A stretch of 64,000 bases of DNA from NCBI RefSeq assembly GCF_012273895.1, contig NC_052109.1, forward strand, positions 2,742,432 to 2,806,431. The letters are read 5' to 3'. A program made the translations under genes and the position numbers. Every line of letters begins with the position of its first letter. Position 1 is the first letter of the stretch. Positions 35,317 to 49,000 of this stretch are shown in pieces. Source of the stretch: Zerene cesonia (Eukaryota; Arthropoda; Insecta; Lepidoptera; Pieridae). The notes below the pieces were generated by a model, which saw only the letters and a list, made by a program, of their open reading frames with translations, did no database searches and was not told the DNA's origin.

Positions 35317-37887
35317 TCAAGTATGACAAGATATTTTTTCAGATTTCTCTTGTATCCACTTGTAATAATATGAAACATTAGTGTAGACAATAAGTGCAGG
35401 ATAAGCATTAACCACATGTGAGACTAATCCAAGTATTTGATAATCATTAATTGATACTAAGCCACTGCCTGAATCACCCCTGAAAAAAAAAAGTTGTCTT
35501 TGTGTTAAACTTTAAATTAAATGCTAATAGCGAGATGGTCGAATGTTTTGTCAAGTTTTGGCGTAAAACTGGAATATTCCCACTGAAACAAGTTAATTTG
35601 ATATGAATAAGAATCGTAGTCTATTTATTTAAAAGCTACAAACTTACAAGCATATATCCTGGCATAAGAAGTTAATACAAATAATAATTACTTCTAATAT
35701 TAATTTGTTCATACTTAGCTGGTCTCGAATCGTTTCGTTGAAAACTGCCTGCGCAGATCATACCGGGGTGTAGCATTCCGATGCGGGAACAGGCATCTCG
35801 AGTTCTTATCTTTTGTTGGACAGCTTTTAACTTGTAAGTGAATTCGTTCATTTCTGGCTGGAAATTAATTCGCTACTGAATGTATTAAGATTACCTAGGT
35901 CCTAGGTTTACCTAGGTTTATTCCATTTTTCTAACTGATGCCCGCGGCTTCTCTCATCAGGTTAATTAAATGTAATTCTCATGGGTACAATATGTTTTAC
36001 TGTGGTGATAAGTCATCCTTAGCTTTCCGTTCTATCTCCAGACACAAAAATCATACCATAAAATGGAAACGTAACGTACGTGAAAGAAAGACCAACAAAC
36101 ATCTACTTTCGCATTTAAGTATTTATTTAGTAAGGAATATCCCTTATAAAAAGCCCGAGTCTCTGCAGTGGGAAAATGGGTATATGATGATGAGTAAGGA
36201 ATAAGGCAACACTCTTTCATTAAAAAAATAATAAAGTTTTATACCCTTTCAAATCATATAGGTCGCCTAATTCTAAAAAAGTTTTGAAAATCCAAAAGAG
36301 CACGCTTCATAGCGGTTTTTAATTTTTACAAGAAAACAATTAAAATAAAAAAAAGACTTGAATTTTTCGCGCCATTGTCCACCCAGAAATGGAAAAATAA
36401 GGTACTACACGCAAGTATTGTAAACGAGCCTTTTTGCATAACGTAACAGAAAAATAGTTGATGAGATAGAAATGTACATTCGATAAGTGGATTTTTGTTT
36501 TGTCAATTAAAATTAAATTACATTGAATTAGACCGTGATCTTCGAAAGGAAATAAATTTAGATGATACCGAAGCGTTAAAAAAAAAATCAATTCGATTAG
36601 TTAAGTTTTTCCCGAGTTATCGTGACCACGCCGGTTTACATACATACATACATACAAACGGACAGGCTTAGAATAATTTTTTTAAACATTTTTTTTAGTT
36701 ATTTACAAAGCAAAATAAGATTTAAAAATGTCATGAGTGTTAAAACTAGTATAGTATTCTACAAGTGCGATAGAAAATATTTACAGATACTTTTAGTTCA
36801 AAAAATCCCTTGATTTTCGTTAAGCGAGAGTAGAGCACTACCTCAACGCTCCGCTTATGAGGCGTGCAATAAGAAAGCAAACAAAATAAAATGAAAACTT
36901 TCTCACTGGACCATAATATAGCTTTGTATACGTATATATAACACGTTTATTTTTACTTACGTCAATTGCACCCCAACCCGCTAACACACCATTCTGACTT
37001 GGGGTACTTGGCCTTACGATGACGCGTTTGACAAAACTTCCCAAAGGCAACTCGTGTTTCAGTTTTACCAGAGCGATGTCGTTGGCTATAGATCTCGTAT
37101 TGTATTTACTGTGCCTGTAAACCCTTTTTGCTTTTCTTACAAGCGAGACCTTAAAATTAATGTTATTTTTTAATTTTATAGCATTCAGATGATTTAATGG
37201 ATTTGTTTTATTAATATTTGAACAAACATTTATATAACAATATATTCACTTTAACCATACTGGTTAGGAGGTATATTGCAAAATAACTGCAGAAAATGTT
37301 ATTACTCAAATATGTACGCCTTTAGATTTAACTAAGCAACGTTGAGCAACACAGACTGGGGACAGGATGTTTTAGATAAAAAAAATCGCAATTTTCAACA
37401 CTGGTACTTGACATGAAATAAATAAGAAATTTTGAAAGCATTTCAATGCTATAAAACAAAAAATTCAAAATGAAATAAATACACAAAAACGTTGCTACGG
37501 AACGACGAATGACTCGGTTTCGAATCCTGCCTCGTGATCTTTTTTTTCTATTCTTTAAAAAAGTCTAATTAATAAAAGCATACAGATTGAAATTATGAAA
37601 AAACAAACCTTACGTATATCCTGATGTCCACCGTACGCTTTCACGACGCTTTTCTTGTTTAGTATTTCGAAGCAATGCGCAGCTGATATCAGTACCATTT
37701 GATTGAGTACGGAAGAGCCGCATATAAAAGAAACGTCTTGAGATTCTATTAACAAAAATACAGCATGTGGAAAGTTACTTATCCTAACATAGTCGCCACC
37801 AACAACTTTTCCTTCCATTTTGCCAGATGTCTGTTTAAAACCACAATATGTAAAAATTAAAAGCCTTATAAAAACGTCTGAATACAT
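35317..37887 (-). CDS. Secreted chymotrypsin-fold serine protease with atypical pocket
   Basis: Four exons, 37887-37609, 37149-36961, 35857-35715 and 35479-35317, join in phase into 257 residues (family S1). I chose the ATG at 37887 because it is the first true ATG and begins a hydrophobic leader (MYSDVFIRLLIFTYCGF). The activation site is GK|VVGG after Lys27. The triad is complete: His71 in ISAAHCF, Asp117 in NDIALVKL and Ser207 in GDSGSG. Two of the usual disulfides are kept (Cys56-Cys72 and Cys179-Cys191). The pair equivalent to chymotrypsin 191-220 is absent: Ala203 and no Cys in SHVVNAYP. The pocket-base position (189) reads Arg by alignment, not Asp, and Trp215-Gly216 are replaced by His-Val. 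It is probably active but with unusual specificity, or a divergent regulatory protease. The exon 1 donor GTTTGT is weak but is required by phase. Substrate is unknown. Confidence 0.85.
37420..37560. repeat. SINE-like repeat with tRNA box B remnant
   Basis: Contains AAGCATTTCAATGCTATAAA (shared with 29250-29290) and GGTTTCGAATCC at 37516-37527. The latter is close to the tRNA box B GGTTCGANNCC, with one extra T. It then reads GCCTCGTGATC and a CTATTCTTT tail, as in the hairpin at 29173. No intact tRNA fold is seen. Confidence 0.5.
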
Positions 37888-39980
37888 ATCCGAATTTGAT
37901 CTGTACAAAATGGCGCAATAAAAGAAGATTAAAAGTGTTTTATAGGTTTAATTCCGTTGTTATGGCACCGTAAAGATTGTTATGTTGTACAGTAATTGAA
38001 TGGATGTCCTTCGGGTTGCTGTGACAAAATTCTGATTTTTGTATAGAAATCAAAGGATTTCGACTCTTAGGTAAAGCATAATTGATGTATTTAATCATTC
38101 TTATTTGTATTTTATTTTCATATACCCTAAGTATATTATGTTTCATAATTTATTAGTGCCTTTGGATTGCTTTGAATCGCATAAATATTTTTAAGTTATT
38201 ATGAAGTAGTATTATTGTATATAAATATAAATTTTTCGTATATTCCAATGTCTATTTTGAGAAGGAGAAATCCGGTATTATTAAGTTATACCTATTCCAG
38301 TTTTTTCCGCGTCAATCACAAATATCTTACTCTTAACAAATCAGTAACACTTCAAAATCGAGACTCTAGCTCTGCCTACATTGATATTCATATTAGTTTA
38401 TGATTGCTTTCTGCTTTCAGCTGTCGATCCACCGGTTCATTTGCCTATTCTAACTTAACAACATAAGAAGGTGTGTGAATGACAATGGAAAATCTTTTTT
38501 TCAGATAAGTGATATTTTTACAATTGCTTGTTTCAATGTATAATAAAATAACAACTTTATTATATACAAATTTGTCAAACTAAATGTTAATAAACGTCTA
38601 CCAAAACTATGTTTTTTGTCAAAGCGCCTTAGGGGGCGCCTTGTTGATTATTATTTATTTATAAAGTAAAATAGTATCTAACTATTTAGTACCTAATGCT
38701 AAAATCCGTCAAGTGGTTTGACCTGAAAACCTTCCCAAGGGAATGGACATATACACAGGTACATACACACATTCGAAAAATAAACCCTCTTTCTTTTTAA
38801 CAAGAATAATTTTAACACTTAATTACTTTTGCCGGCGTTCGACTCGGTTCGTACTTCAGTTGTTTATAATGAATTGTTCATCTACCTACACATTTAATCA
38901 AATACTTCAGAGGTAATTCTGAGTTTAAAATCTAAAGCAGAAATGTGTCATAAGAAATGAAGGCTCGAAGTTTATATTCTGTTATCTGTGATATTACTTT
39001 TTTGTAACAACAGTTCTAATCAAGAAATCTATAAAGTACTTTTATGCACTATGTATATATAAAAGCCCTGCAAAAGTAGGCAACTCACTTATTTAAATAA
39101 ATAAATGTTAAAGTTTAGTGAAATTCCTTTGCCTAGTACTTATGTGAAAAGTTACCTAAGTAAGCTGTTGACATATTTGTATGTTATTTTGTAACATTAA
39201 TTAATAAATACAAAGTAAATTATATTATAATTGGAAAAACGTGACTATAGAAATTTATAACAAGCATGCGTATAACCGCGTATTACATAAACTAAACAAA
39301 CATTTAGTGTAATAATGTGTATTCGCATAGAGAAGATCAAATATCAAATTATGGCTAATTCTAATCACGCAAATGTGCGGCTCATGTACGGTACAGTTTT
39401 TAAGAAATAATTAATGGGTATAAAATGGTGATAGGTATTTTTTTATGTAGGTTTTTAGTAGACGTTAATTCCCTCCCTGATTTAATCCCAATTTTTTATA
39501 AAGTAAAAAATTAGTAACTTATTTATAGCTCAATTTTTAACGACAAGACTGTTTTAAAAATTGATACCCAAAACAAATTGCGGGCTTACTTTTTTAGAGG
39601 GTTTTTGAAACACAATTAATTACCTTTAGAGTGAATGTTTCAATATTTAGCAACTTATAACAACTTTCAATGCGTGGGCTTTATGTTTGAAACTACATAA
39701 CAGTACGTATTGTTTCCACATGAACGTGCCATAAATAAACCATGACGATTCAGTAATTCAGAGAACATTGAATAAACTTGAAGGAATAATCGGTAGTCGA
39801 TTAATGTCTCTTCACATACATGATATCTAAGTATATCTTGGCGTCTGAGCAAACAAGGTCACAATACACGAGACATGTGGGTTGTTACTTGTTACATTCA
39901 AAACAATGCTTATCTATCAGCCCCTTTATAATCTGTGAGAAGGCTTGATGGGACGGGCGCGTGCGCGGTTTGCGGGTCGA
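37888..39980. other. Intergenic region between the serine protease and amon
   Basis: Must hold the protease promoter (minus) and distal amon promoter (plus). AT-rich with only short chance ORFs. A GGGGGCGCC block lies at about 38632 and a repeat-like tract (AAATCCGTCAAGTGGTTTGA, then ATTCGAAAAATAAACCCTC) near 38700-38790. Confidence 0.6.
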
Positions 39981-40015
39981 TATTTAGTGACGTCAACAGG
40001 AGTCCGGCTTCAGTC
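39981..40015 (+). promoter_or_regulatory. Candidate amon core promoter with perfect CRE
   Basis: TATTTAG (39981-39987) lies 31 bases upstream of the A in an arthropod-type initiator TCAGTC (40010-40015). Between them is a perfect palindromic cAMP response element TGACGTCA (39988-39995). The 5' UTR would be about 27 bases before the ATG at 40039. The block is GC-rich compared with its surroundings. The spacing is right for TATA/Inr, but the start site is inferred, not shown. Confidence 0.45.
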
Positions 40016-40038
40016 AGCCGCCGGTGGCCACGGTGATC

Positions 40039-43000
40039 ATGTGGCTGCAATGGATCACCGCAACGGTACTCATAGCGACGGTGTACTCCCGCGAAGTATT
40101 CACCAACTCTTTCCTGGTCCGCTTCAAGCGATCGCTGCGCCACGAGGAGGCCCACGACATCGCACTGCATCACGGCTTTGACAACTTGGGCCCGGTAAGC
40201 GAGCACGTGATATGTACGTAAACATAGCAATCATAGCTGGGCTGTTGTTGCGGATCTCATCGCGATTACCGCGGTGAATGATGAACGTCAGAGCCAGAGT
40301 TATGTTAATTGCTAGTTTATGTATATTTCTGGAGAGTTTATTTTTGTTTGTACGGGGCTTCAGTTAATTGCTTTAAGTATTCTATTTAATTTTTAGAACG
40401 TGTGCAGTAAATAATTTTTTTGATTTATCTCCATAGTTTAATGTACGACTTTAAAAAAAATATAGTACAAAATAAGCATTAAAAGAGTTTGTTTTGGCGG
40501 GAGAGTACAGATCAAAAAAGTTAATTTAGATGATAGAACATATAGGATAATACGTCACAATATTATAAATGGTATGTGCCATTACATGTTAAAATTTGTA
40601 TAGTATATTTGTAGTATATTTTAATTTACCTTTAAACACATCCTATCCAAAAAGTATAGCTTTCTTTAAAGTTATGTTTTTTAATTAAATTTTATAGCAT
40701 TGATATGCTTTATAAAAAACATTTTGAAGACTAGAAAAAAATTATCACGATTTGTTTAATTAAGATAAGAGTATAATTATAAATTATTAGTTACGTGATA
40801 AGATTTTGTGAATACCTCTATTAGACGATTTGTTGAAATCGAAACGGCTACTAGGTGAAGCAGTTAAACAAAAAAAAAAGCTTTAATACCACTTTTAAAC
40901 ATAATGTAGACAATTAAAGAAATGAAAAGGATGACAGATTATATATTTGTATTTCCCTGATATTATGCTATTCAAAAAATGTTATTTTATGGTTCTTAAA
41001 AATATGTATTATACGTTCAATTATTGTAACGATAAGAAGACATCCTTTAAATATTAATATAACTAAGTTTAAAATTTGCATCAAATTCGTAGCAGCTGGC
41101 TATTACGGACCATTCGTAGATGCCTTAAATGCCTACTCGAGCATTAATTCATATCTATCAAATAGATTACAGACCGTAATTTACAAGATGTCTAGTCCAG
41201 CCATGTTCTCATTCATCCCTTTCATGTTTTAACCAATTAAAATGAAAGATTAATACGAATGCTGGAGAGCTCGACTTAGGGTAGGTAAGTTTGGAGCCAG
41301 AAAAATTAACTTTAACGACCAAAAAAGGTAAAGTAAAAATGGTATTTAAATAAACATCAAAACAGTACGTTTTGCTTTAAATTAATGAACATATGAGAAC
41401 TGATGACAAAAATATATAGATATCTATTTGTGCTTTTAAAAAGCAAGACGATTACGCTTTCGGGGCTACGTTTCCAAACATAGAAATGGTCTAAATTAAA
41501 CCGATAGCATCAGGTTTTCCAATCCCCTAGTTGGCACATCCCATTATAGCCGCCTGTGGACGTTGAACCAACCCGCATGTCTGTTTACCAATGCCACGGT
41601 GACCTACCACTTAACGATATTAGTAGCTATTTCTAGATGCCTATATCAGTTTGAATATTTCATTATTTCCGTTGTAACTTGTGCGAATTGCTAAATAAAG
41701 ATTATTCTTTATTATTGTTTCTCAAAGTTTTGGCAATCTTATCGTTATAAATTTCGATGTTCGAGAAAGTTGTTCGAATAAAATATTATTTTTGTCTACT
41801 TGAAAATGGTGTTTAGATTTGTTCTGCCCTCATATTTGAATAATTTACACGAGCTTTGACTCAACTGTTTCTAATAATTATTTTCTACAAAAATAAGGTT
41901 ATCTACGTTTCGGGGGGGGACGGAGGAATTATTACAAATTCAAAGATGTTTATAAATGACATTAATTTCTTATCAGATACAAAAAGAATCACATCATTCG
42001 AATGAAACCACACTGAGTTATGGAGCAACAACTCCAAAAAAACAGTCAAAGTCCATTCCTTCATTCCCGACGTCAAACCCTTCATTATCCCTTACCCCTT
42101 AAAAACGGTCAGCCCATTTGTTGAGGCCCTGCCTCTACAAATGTTCATGCTTCCCATCAGGTGAGACAGCTCGTTCCCACTCAAGAATTAAAGTCATAAG
42201 CCGAATGTCATTCGATAATATACGTAGATAATATGATCATAGTACAATGAATAGCAAGAAGTTATTGTTGTCTTGACAAACTTTTAGTGTATTCATCGAA
42301 AATGGTAAAAAAATTTATTGTGAAACTAGCGGTTTCTCTCCTTAAGAACCTTCCTTCTGGTTTAACAAAAACGTTTGAAAACATTAACCTAATTTTCCAA
42401 TCCGTTTGGCGATTAATTTATATATGAGTGTAAATATTTGCATAAGTACTAAGAAAATAGTAAAGTGAAAAAAAATTTTTTTTTTCATTTACTACACATT
42501 GACGGAACTTTTCTTTACAAATTTTTCCTGCAGCAAGTGCCCACACTAATCTTCTGAACATACTTAAGATTACTAGCAACGTTAAGCAAAGCTACCCTAT
42601 CTAAACTGACCCAAGCGACGCCAAGAGCGGTTTCCTTATATATTATTAAAGAATCGATACCATAAGTGCCAATAACTATTATCCTACGCCGTTATCATGT
42701 ACCGTGCTATGCGTTCACTATAGTATGTAATATGTATAGTGTATACGATGAAAATAATCCTGACCTAAATCCGTCTCTCTCAGGAGGATGTAATATGAGA
42801 ATGCAAATCTAACGCGCAATCGCGTATGCCAGAATTTGGGTGTTTTGATGTAGTTCGTATTGCAATATTATATATTCTGTGGTATTGTTAATCGTCGATT
42901 GAATTAATGATAATCTATAATAAAATAAATAATAAAATCATCTTTATTCAGACCTCACAACAATAGTACATTACAAAAACTTAAAAATACAGATAAATAA

Positions 43001-46000
43001 ATCTGTGTGAACCTATTTAATATTATGAGTGTGGTATATCATTGCTTTATGCATATCTCGCTATCGCATAACAAATTATAAAATGTTAATGTTTTCTTTA
43101 TGAAAGCGATGTTTAATTTTTAGTTTTATAGCATTGAACTGCTTTATAAATGAGACATTTTGAAATAATAGAAAAGACAGTGATATGTTTAGATGATTAA
43201 TGATATATTAAATTCTTTAAGAGAATTTTGTGTTCCGTTCCACACAACGGAAAAACGGATCCCTTATAGGATCACTTTGTTGTTCGTCTGTTTGCTGGTC
43301 AAGAGCCTTTTTCTCCGAAACGTTTGAAGTAATGAACGTATTGTACTATGTTCACATAATATACGTAATTAATATTATTTTATGACTTGAAAATAATAAG
43401 AACGTATGGATGTATGCAGCTAAAATTACATACTTAGGACTCAAGTCTATCTTTTTAGAGCTGTAAAAAAACAAACTTTTAAGCAAATACAATTAAAACA
43501 TTTTTAAAGTCATGATAATAAGCGATCATGGATCTGACCATGAACATTCGCATTCACAGAGGTATTGCTTCTGCGAATGCACTGTCCACTTTTAAGTGGT
43601 AAGTGGTAAGGAAAGGATTGTCGACTAGAAAGAAGGATTTGTCTTGAAAGAGTGAGGAAAAGGAAATGGACATCCCGCTCCCCCACTCACCGTACAAAAC
43701 ACAGTAGCATGGCTACTACTTCACGCCGGTCTTTTATAGGGTGGGGTACTTCCTCGGTGCGAGCTGGTGCAAGCAAGTGCTTGACTCCCACGTTAATACA
43801 AATTAAGGATATCGAAAAACTAAAACCATTTTTGTTATAATAAAATTATACTTTCTATTTTGCACTGATTACCAGAAGTCAGGGCCGGATAATATTCACT
43901 GTACCTTGGGAAATAAAACTGCGATCCCTGAAGCAGCTGCCTTAGCCTTATCTAATAACTATGCGAATAAATTGCGTTATTAATCGAACTTCGATTATCA
44001 TCTTCGTGTTTGAAATATCGACATGAAGCTGTTTTATAAAAACAGATAGATTTAGTACATTCCTCCGACTTCGGAATACGTTATTTATTTAATTTTAACG
44101 AAATCTCATATCCCATATTTTATATATTTTATGTAGGCCATATTTTGCCTTTATCTACATACCAAAAGTTAAATAAATTATTTGCAATACAGTAAATTAT
44201 TTAATCTAAGGTCTATCTGTTGATTACATGAATGATAAGATGAATGTATTATATTAGAAGCATTATGATCTCCGAATATTTCCAAAGAAACGGAGCAAAT
44301 AGGTTGAATTAGACTCTCATTCAAGGCGAATATGTTCGTGAGCTTAATTTGCGTTATTCATGATATGTAATATATTTGAAAAAGGTATTTCTTAACAATG
44401 GCTTGAATTTAGAGTTCAATTAACGTCATCGCAGTATCGAAAGCCAATATTTCCTTTCAATGTTGATTAAAATGTTGTATACAATATATATGAAATAGCT
44501 CAGTTTAGCATTATGTTTAATTAAATCTATCTTATATACTATATACTTACCTATTATACCTATAATTTGATTATGATTACTTAATCATGATAAATAAAGA
44601 ACAAATAGATAACATCTATAGATAGTAAAAAGTATAATTTCTGAATATTAAACATTCATTTTTTGATCTCATATCTTTCTATATTTGATCTCATTTTTTA
44701 TGGGAGTATCCCTTGCCTATGCGGCCAAAGCCGAGAGTGAAAACCTAGAAACACGTAAATTCTTTTCTGCATATCAAAACATTATTCTTTCTTTTTTCCT
44801 ACTTGATTTTGTTTTTATTTAAATAATATTTTACTTTAATATTAAGGGAAATATACACATTTACATGAAAGATCCTTGATGCACAAAGAGTAAAAAAATA
44901 TTTGCTGAACTAAAACTATGTAACTCTGCGATGAATGTGTTTACAATACGTGATTGCGTTGTTAAAAGGAAAGTTAGCTAATGCCAAAGTTAAATATGAT
45001 CATGACTTACATCGTGAACGTTAATACGAGTTTATAAAACTTTACTTCAATTTAAATGCATTTCAACCAGATGCTAAACTTTCAACAGCTTGTCTGAAGT
45101 CGTCTGCAAACTCTTAAGATATAAAACTTTTAATTAATTATTTAATATTTGCCATAGTTAGGTATAGTTAATTGAAAGATAATAGCTTGCAGGCTACTAG
45201 TGAAAATCATCATCAGCCCATTATCGTTCCCAATGCTGGGACACAGGCCTCCTATGAGGGTTCAGGCCATAATCCACCACGCTGGCCAAGTGCGGGTTGG
45301 CAGATGTCACATGTCGTCGAACTTTTGATTCTTGGACATGCCGGTTTCCTCACGATGTTTTCTTTCACCGTTTTAAGCAGTGGTGATGTTATCCACATGT
45401 GCAGATAAATTGAAAAATCAATTTATTTCCTGCACGCTCCGCTCGGTCTCGAACCCCGACTTATCGATTTTGAGGTCCGAGGTTCTCACCACTGAGCCAC
45501 CACTGCGTTTTTGTGAAAATAATTAATATTTATTGTGACTCAATAAAGCTTCATTTGGCAAATTAATTGTACACCAGTTAGAATAAAATGCAATCATTTA
45601 CTAGAGGAGGTATAAACCCAAACTACAATTCAACTTATTTTAACAAAAACGTTTTCTCTGTAGCAATAATAAACACCCTTCCACAAATATATTTGTAAGT
45701 TAAACAGTATATTTTGCGCCTGTGAAAATATTTATTCCGCAAGAGTCCACCGTCGACGACAAAATTATGCAAATGGGTCCCTTTTCAAAAGTGAATGGTT
45801 AACTGTAAATACATTTGGAGACTTATTTGTTCAATACGTGAATGGACATGTTGTAAATTGTTAGTTTTCGTAAGAATTCAGTGAATATTCCTTAGCAAAA
45901 GTAATACTAAATATTCACTGAAGGAAATGTTAGTAGCGATTTCTTTATTGTATGAACCAAGCGTTCCATGTACTTTCTTCGTTTTTTTTTTCAGAAATGA

Positions 46001-49000
46001 TTTTCTTGTAATATTAAAGTTTTCCGTTTGATCATACTTTGGAGAAGTTGAATCTATCATAATTTTTTAATTTGGATTTTCAAATGTTAGTTAATGCATA
46101 TTGTTGCTAAATGGATCACACAGAATATATAAGAAATTTAAATATTAAATGAAATTCGAAGTCTAAGACTTAAATTTTTATATGCATGTCAGTCTTGTAA
46201 TAGCTTAATGATTTACAAGGCTACGCCAAAGACAGCGTAGATGGCGTCTTTTGCTTTCTCGTAGAACTATGTAGAATTATGAGTAAAGGTCTAATACTTT
46301 GCCATTTTCTATTCTTATAACTAACCCAATGTATGGTTATTTAGGCTAAATAAAAAAAAATAGTGTAAAGCAGATACATTCACCCTATACCCAATAAGAG
46401 GATACAGGAATTCACTTCTACTTTAATCTATTTTCAGTTTGTTAAGTGTTTATAAATAAGATAGTTATTTTCAGAATATCAGTAAACCTACGTAACATTG
46501 AGAGTCATCTGTCTAGACACCTTGAATCTATTAGAAAACCATCGAAACGCTATAGAGGGATGCGATAATCGTGGGTGGAAGAAACCCCTTCTTCTATCAC
46601 CCTCGTAATGTGACGTATACACACCATGAATATTTACCAACCTGCGAGATGTGAATCAGTGTGACCTTTGCCGTATTTATATGAATTATTAAAATATTAT
46701 GAACGACACTCTATATTTAATCACGTTCCAAATTGCTCTCGTCACGAGAATCAGTTTCGCGACACATGCATGTTACATAATTATTTTATAATTAGTAGCG
46801 ATTATAATCCCTGGTAATATCATTAATGCGACAGTAACTCTTGTCTGTATGTCGCTTTTTCACGCTTAAACTAATGTACCAATAAGGATTACGTTTAGTG
46901 CAGAGATAGTTACAGACCCGAGAACGTTCAAGGGATACTTTACGGGAATCCTACGGGAAAGGTTACTATGTAGAGATATTACAGATCTACGGATAATTCT
47001 GTAATTTTTTGACTGCGAGGGCGAAAACAGGGGCGGAAAACTAGTGAATAATTCATTCACTATTTCTGAGCTTCACTCATCATAAAAACCTGAAGAGTTT
47101 ATTGGTTTGTTTGGTCGTGTTGATGTCAGGTAGTACTGCACAGATTTTAAAATTGTTAATGTGGGAGTCGAGCACGTTTCGACATGAATTGGGCCAGCTC
47201 GCCACGGGTTTACCAAAAACCCCATAAAAAACCGGCGTGAAATGGGAGCATGGCCCGTTTCCCTTTTTCCCACCAGCTTTTGTAGGGGCATTATTAGGTG
47301 GTGATCGCAGGCGTACCACCAGCTCAGTTGCCCGCTATGACATAACAAAGCGGTATGCTATTAAATGTTTTAGTGTATGATTAATGGTGGCTTGGAGCAT
47401 ATACTCAGAATGATATTTATTTTTCTTGAATTCTTGAAATCTTGTTTGGTCTATTTATATTTATTACTCTCACAAAAATTATGTTAACATTTTGTTATAT
47501 GTAAATTTTTAGCCGAAGCTGACCTTTCCCCGCTTGTTTTGCGAAATTACCTTGTAATTACATCCACTTTCGACGTACACTTCTAGCTTTAGTGACAAGA
47601 GAGACTGTCAGTTTACGGAGGCAATTTAAAAATGTTTTAGCGCGGTAAATAATTTATGCGTGACATTTTCAGGCTAAGATAAAAGAAACGGAATTATTTT
47701 TAACACTGAACTGAATTTGTACTGAAATTGAATATCAATATATACTTACGTTTTTGTGACCTTTTAAGCCGACGCTAAAGGGTATCAATTACCAAGAATA
47801 TTTTAAAAAGTTATTGAAAATTTGAACACCTTCTAACAATCTACTATTGGGGTTTTAAAAATATATGTGGTTACGAATAAATTGCTCGGAAACTATCTAC
47901 ATTCTACATTTTTATTGGTGCATGCACTTCAAATATATAAGGCAGTAACACGTATCAGAATCGGGTAAATCATCAAAATATTTACTCGATTAATATTATA
48001 TTAATAATCTATGCTAATAATATAAAGTTGAAAAGTTTTTTGAATATCTTTATCTCAGGAAATGCTGGATAGATTTTAAATTTATTTCAAAGTCATCTCT
48101 GAGTAGTATACCTGTATATGAATCAACAGACCGCTATGACAAAATGTGTAACGTTATTAAATCGTCTTATTAATTTCCTTGTAAAATTATTAATGAAAAC
48201 GTTTGTTACTTTTCATTTCGTATAAAAAAAATGACGACAAAAAACCAAAAAAACACGCCAACGACCGGGCTGAGTGGCGTGCCATGAGAGAGGCCTATGT
48301 CCAGCAGTGGACATCAAAAGGCTGATAATGATGATGATGATGGTGATTAAAAAATGGTTTAAATATCTAAGTTTAAGTTATTTTCTAAAAACAAAATTTC
48401 CTCAAACTCAAATAAACTGCAACATTTATTTATTCAATTAGACTTCTTATAGAAGCACTTTAAAATCGTCATTTTACACAGTTTTAACATTTACCACCGG
48501 TTCTTCTATTAAACAATATCTATCCTTATATCAAACAATATTTAGACTATTATGCATAAATTAATTAAATTTCTAGTAAATTTAGATATAGATTTAAACC
48601 AATATGTGGGTAGATAGTGCGTATACTAAAGATAAATTTAAAAACAGAGACTTATTTTGAATCTGTTTGTTTATTAATGCATTTTTACTATACTAGCTTT
48701 CCTCCCGTAGCTTCGCTCGCATAAGGAAAAAAAGACAGTTGCAAGGTTTTACACGCATATGACGTCGCATTTTCTATAGTGATATATCAAAAAGTTCCTT
48801 CTTGGTTCTAATTATTTTTGTATCAGATTTCATTTAAATCAGTTCTGTAGGCGTAATGAAGAGACTAACAGAATTATTTCCGCATGTTAAAAATTTAAGA
48901 TTTAATTAATGAATAATTCCAAATTGTGTATCAACTAAAAATTAAATCGTTATATAAATTGAAAAAACTATAAAGTTGTCAATATATCATTGCTGTAGGA

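Noticed and set aside
36622..36813. CATA repeat and nearby small ORF within the protease intron
   Set aside because: The ORF spans a (CATA)n microsatellite at about 36637-36658 and has no protein-like features.
37516..37527. Possible tRNA gene from a GGTTTCGAATCC box
   Set aside because: Box B has an extra T and no acceptor stem, anticodon arm or convincing box A could be folded; treated as a SINE head.
39910..40230. 106-codon minus-strand ORF
   Set aside because: Shadow of GC-rich amon exon 1 and its promoter; the plus frame matches the PC2 leader and propeptide.
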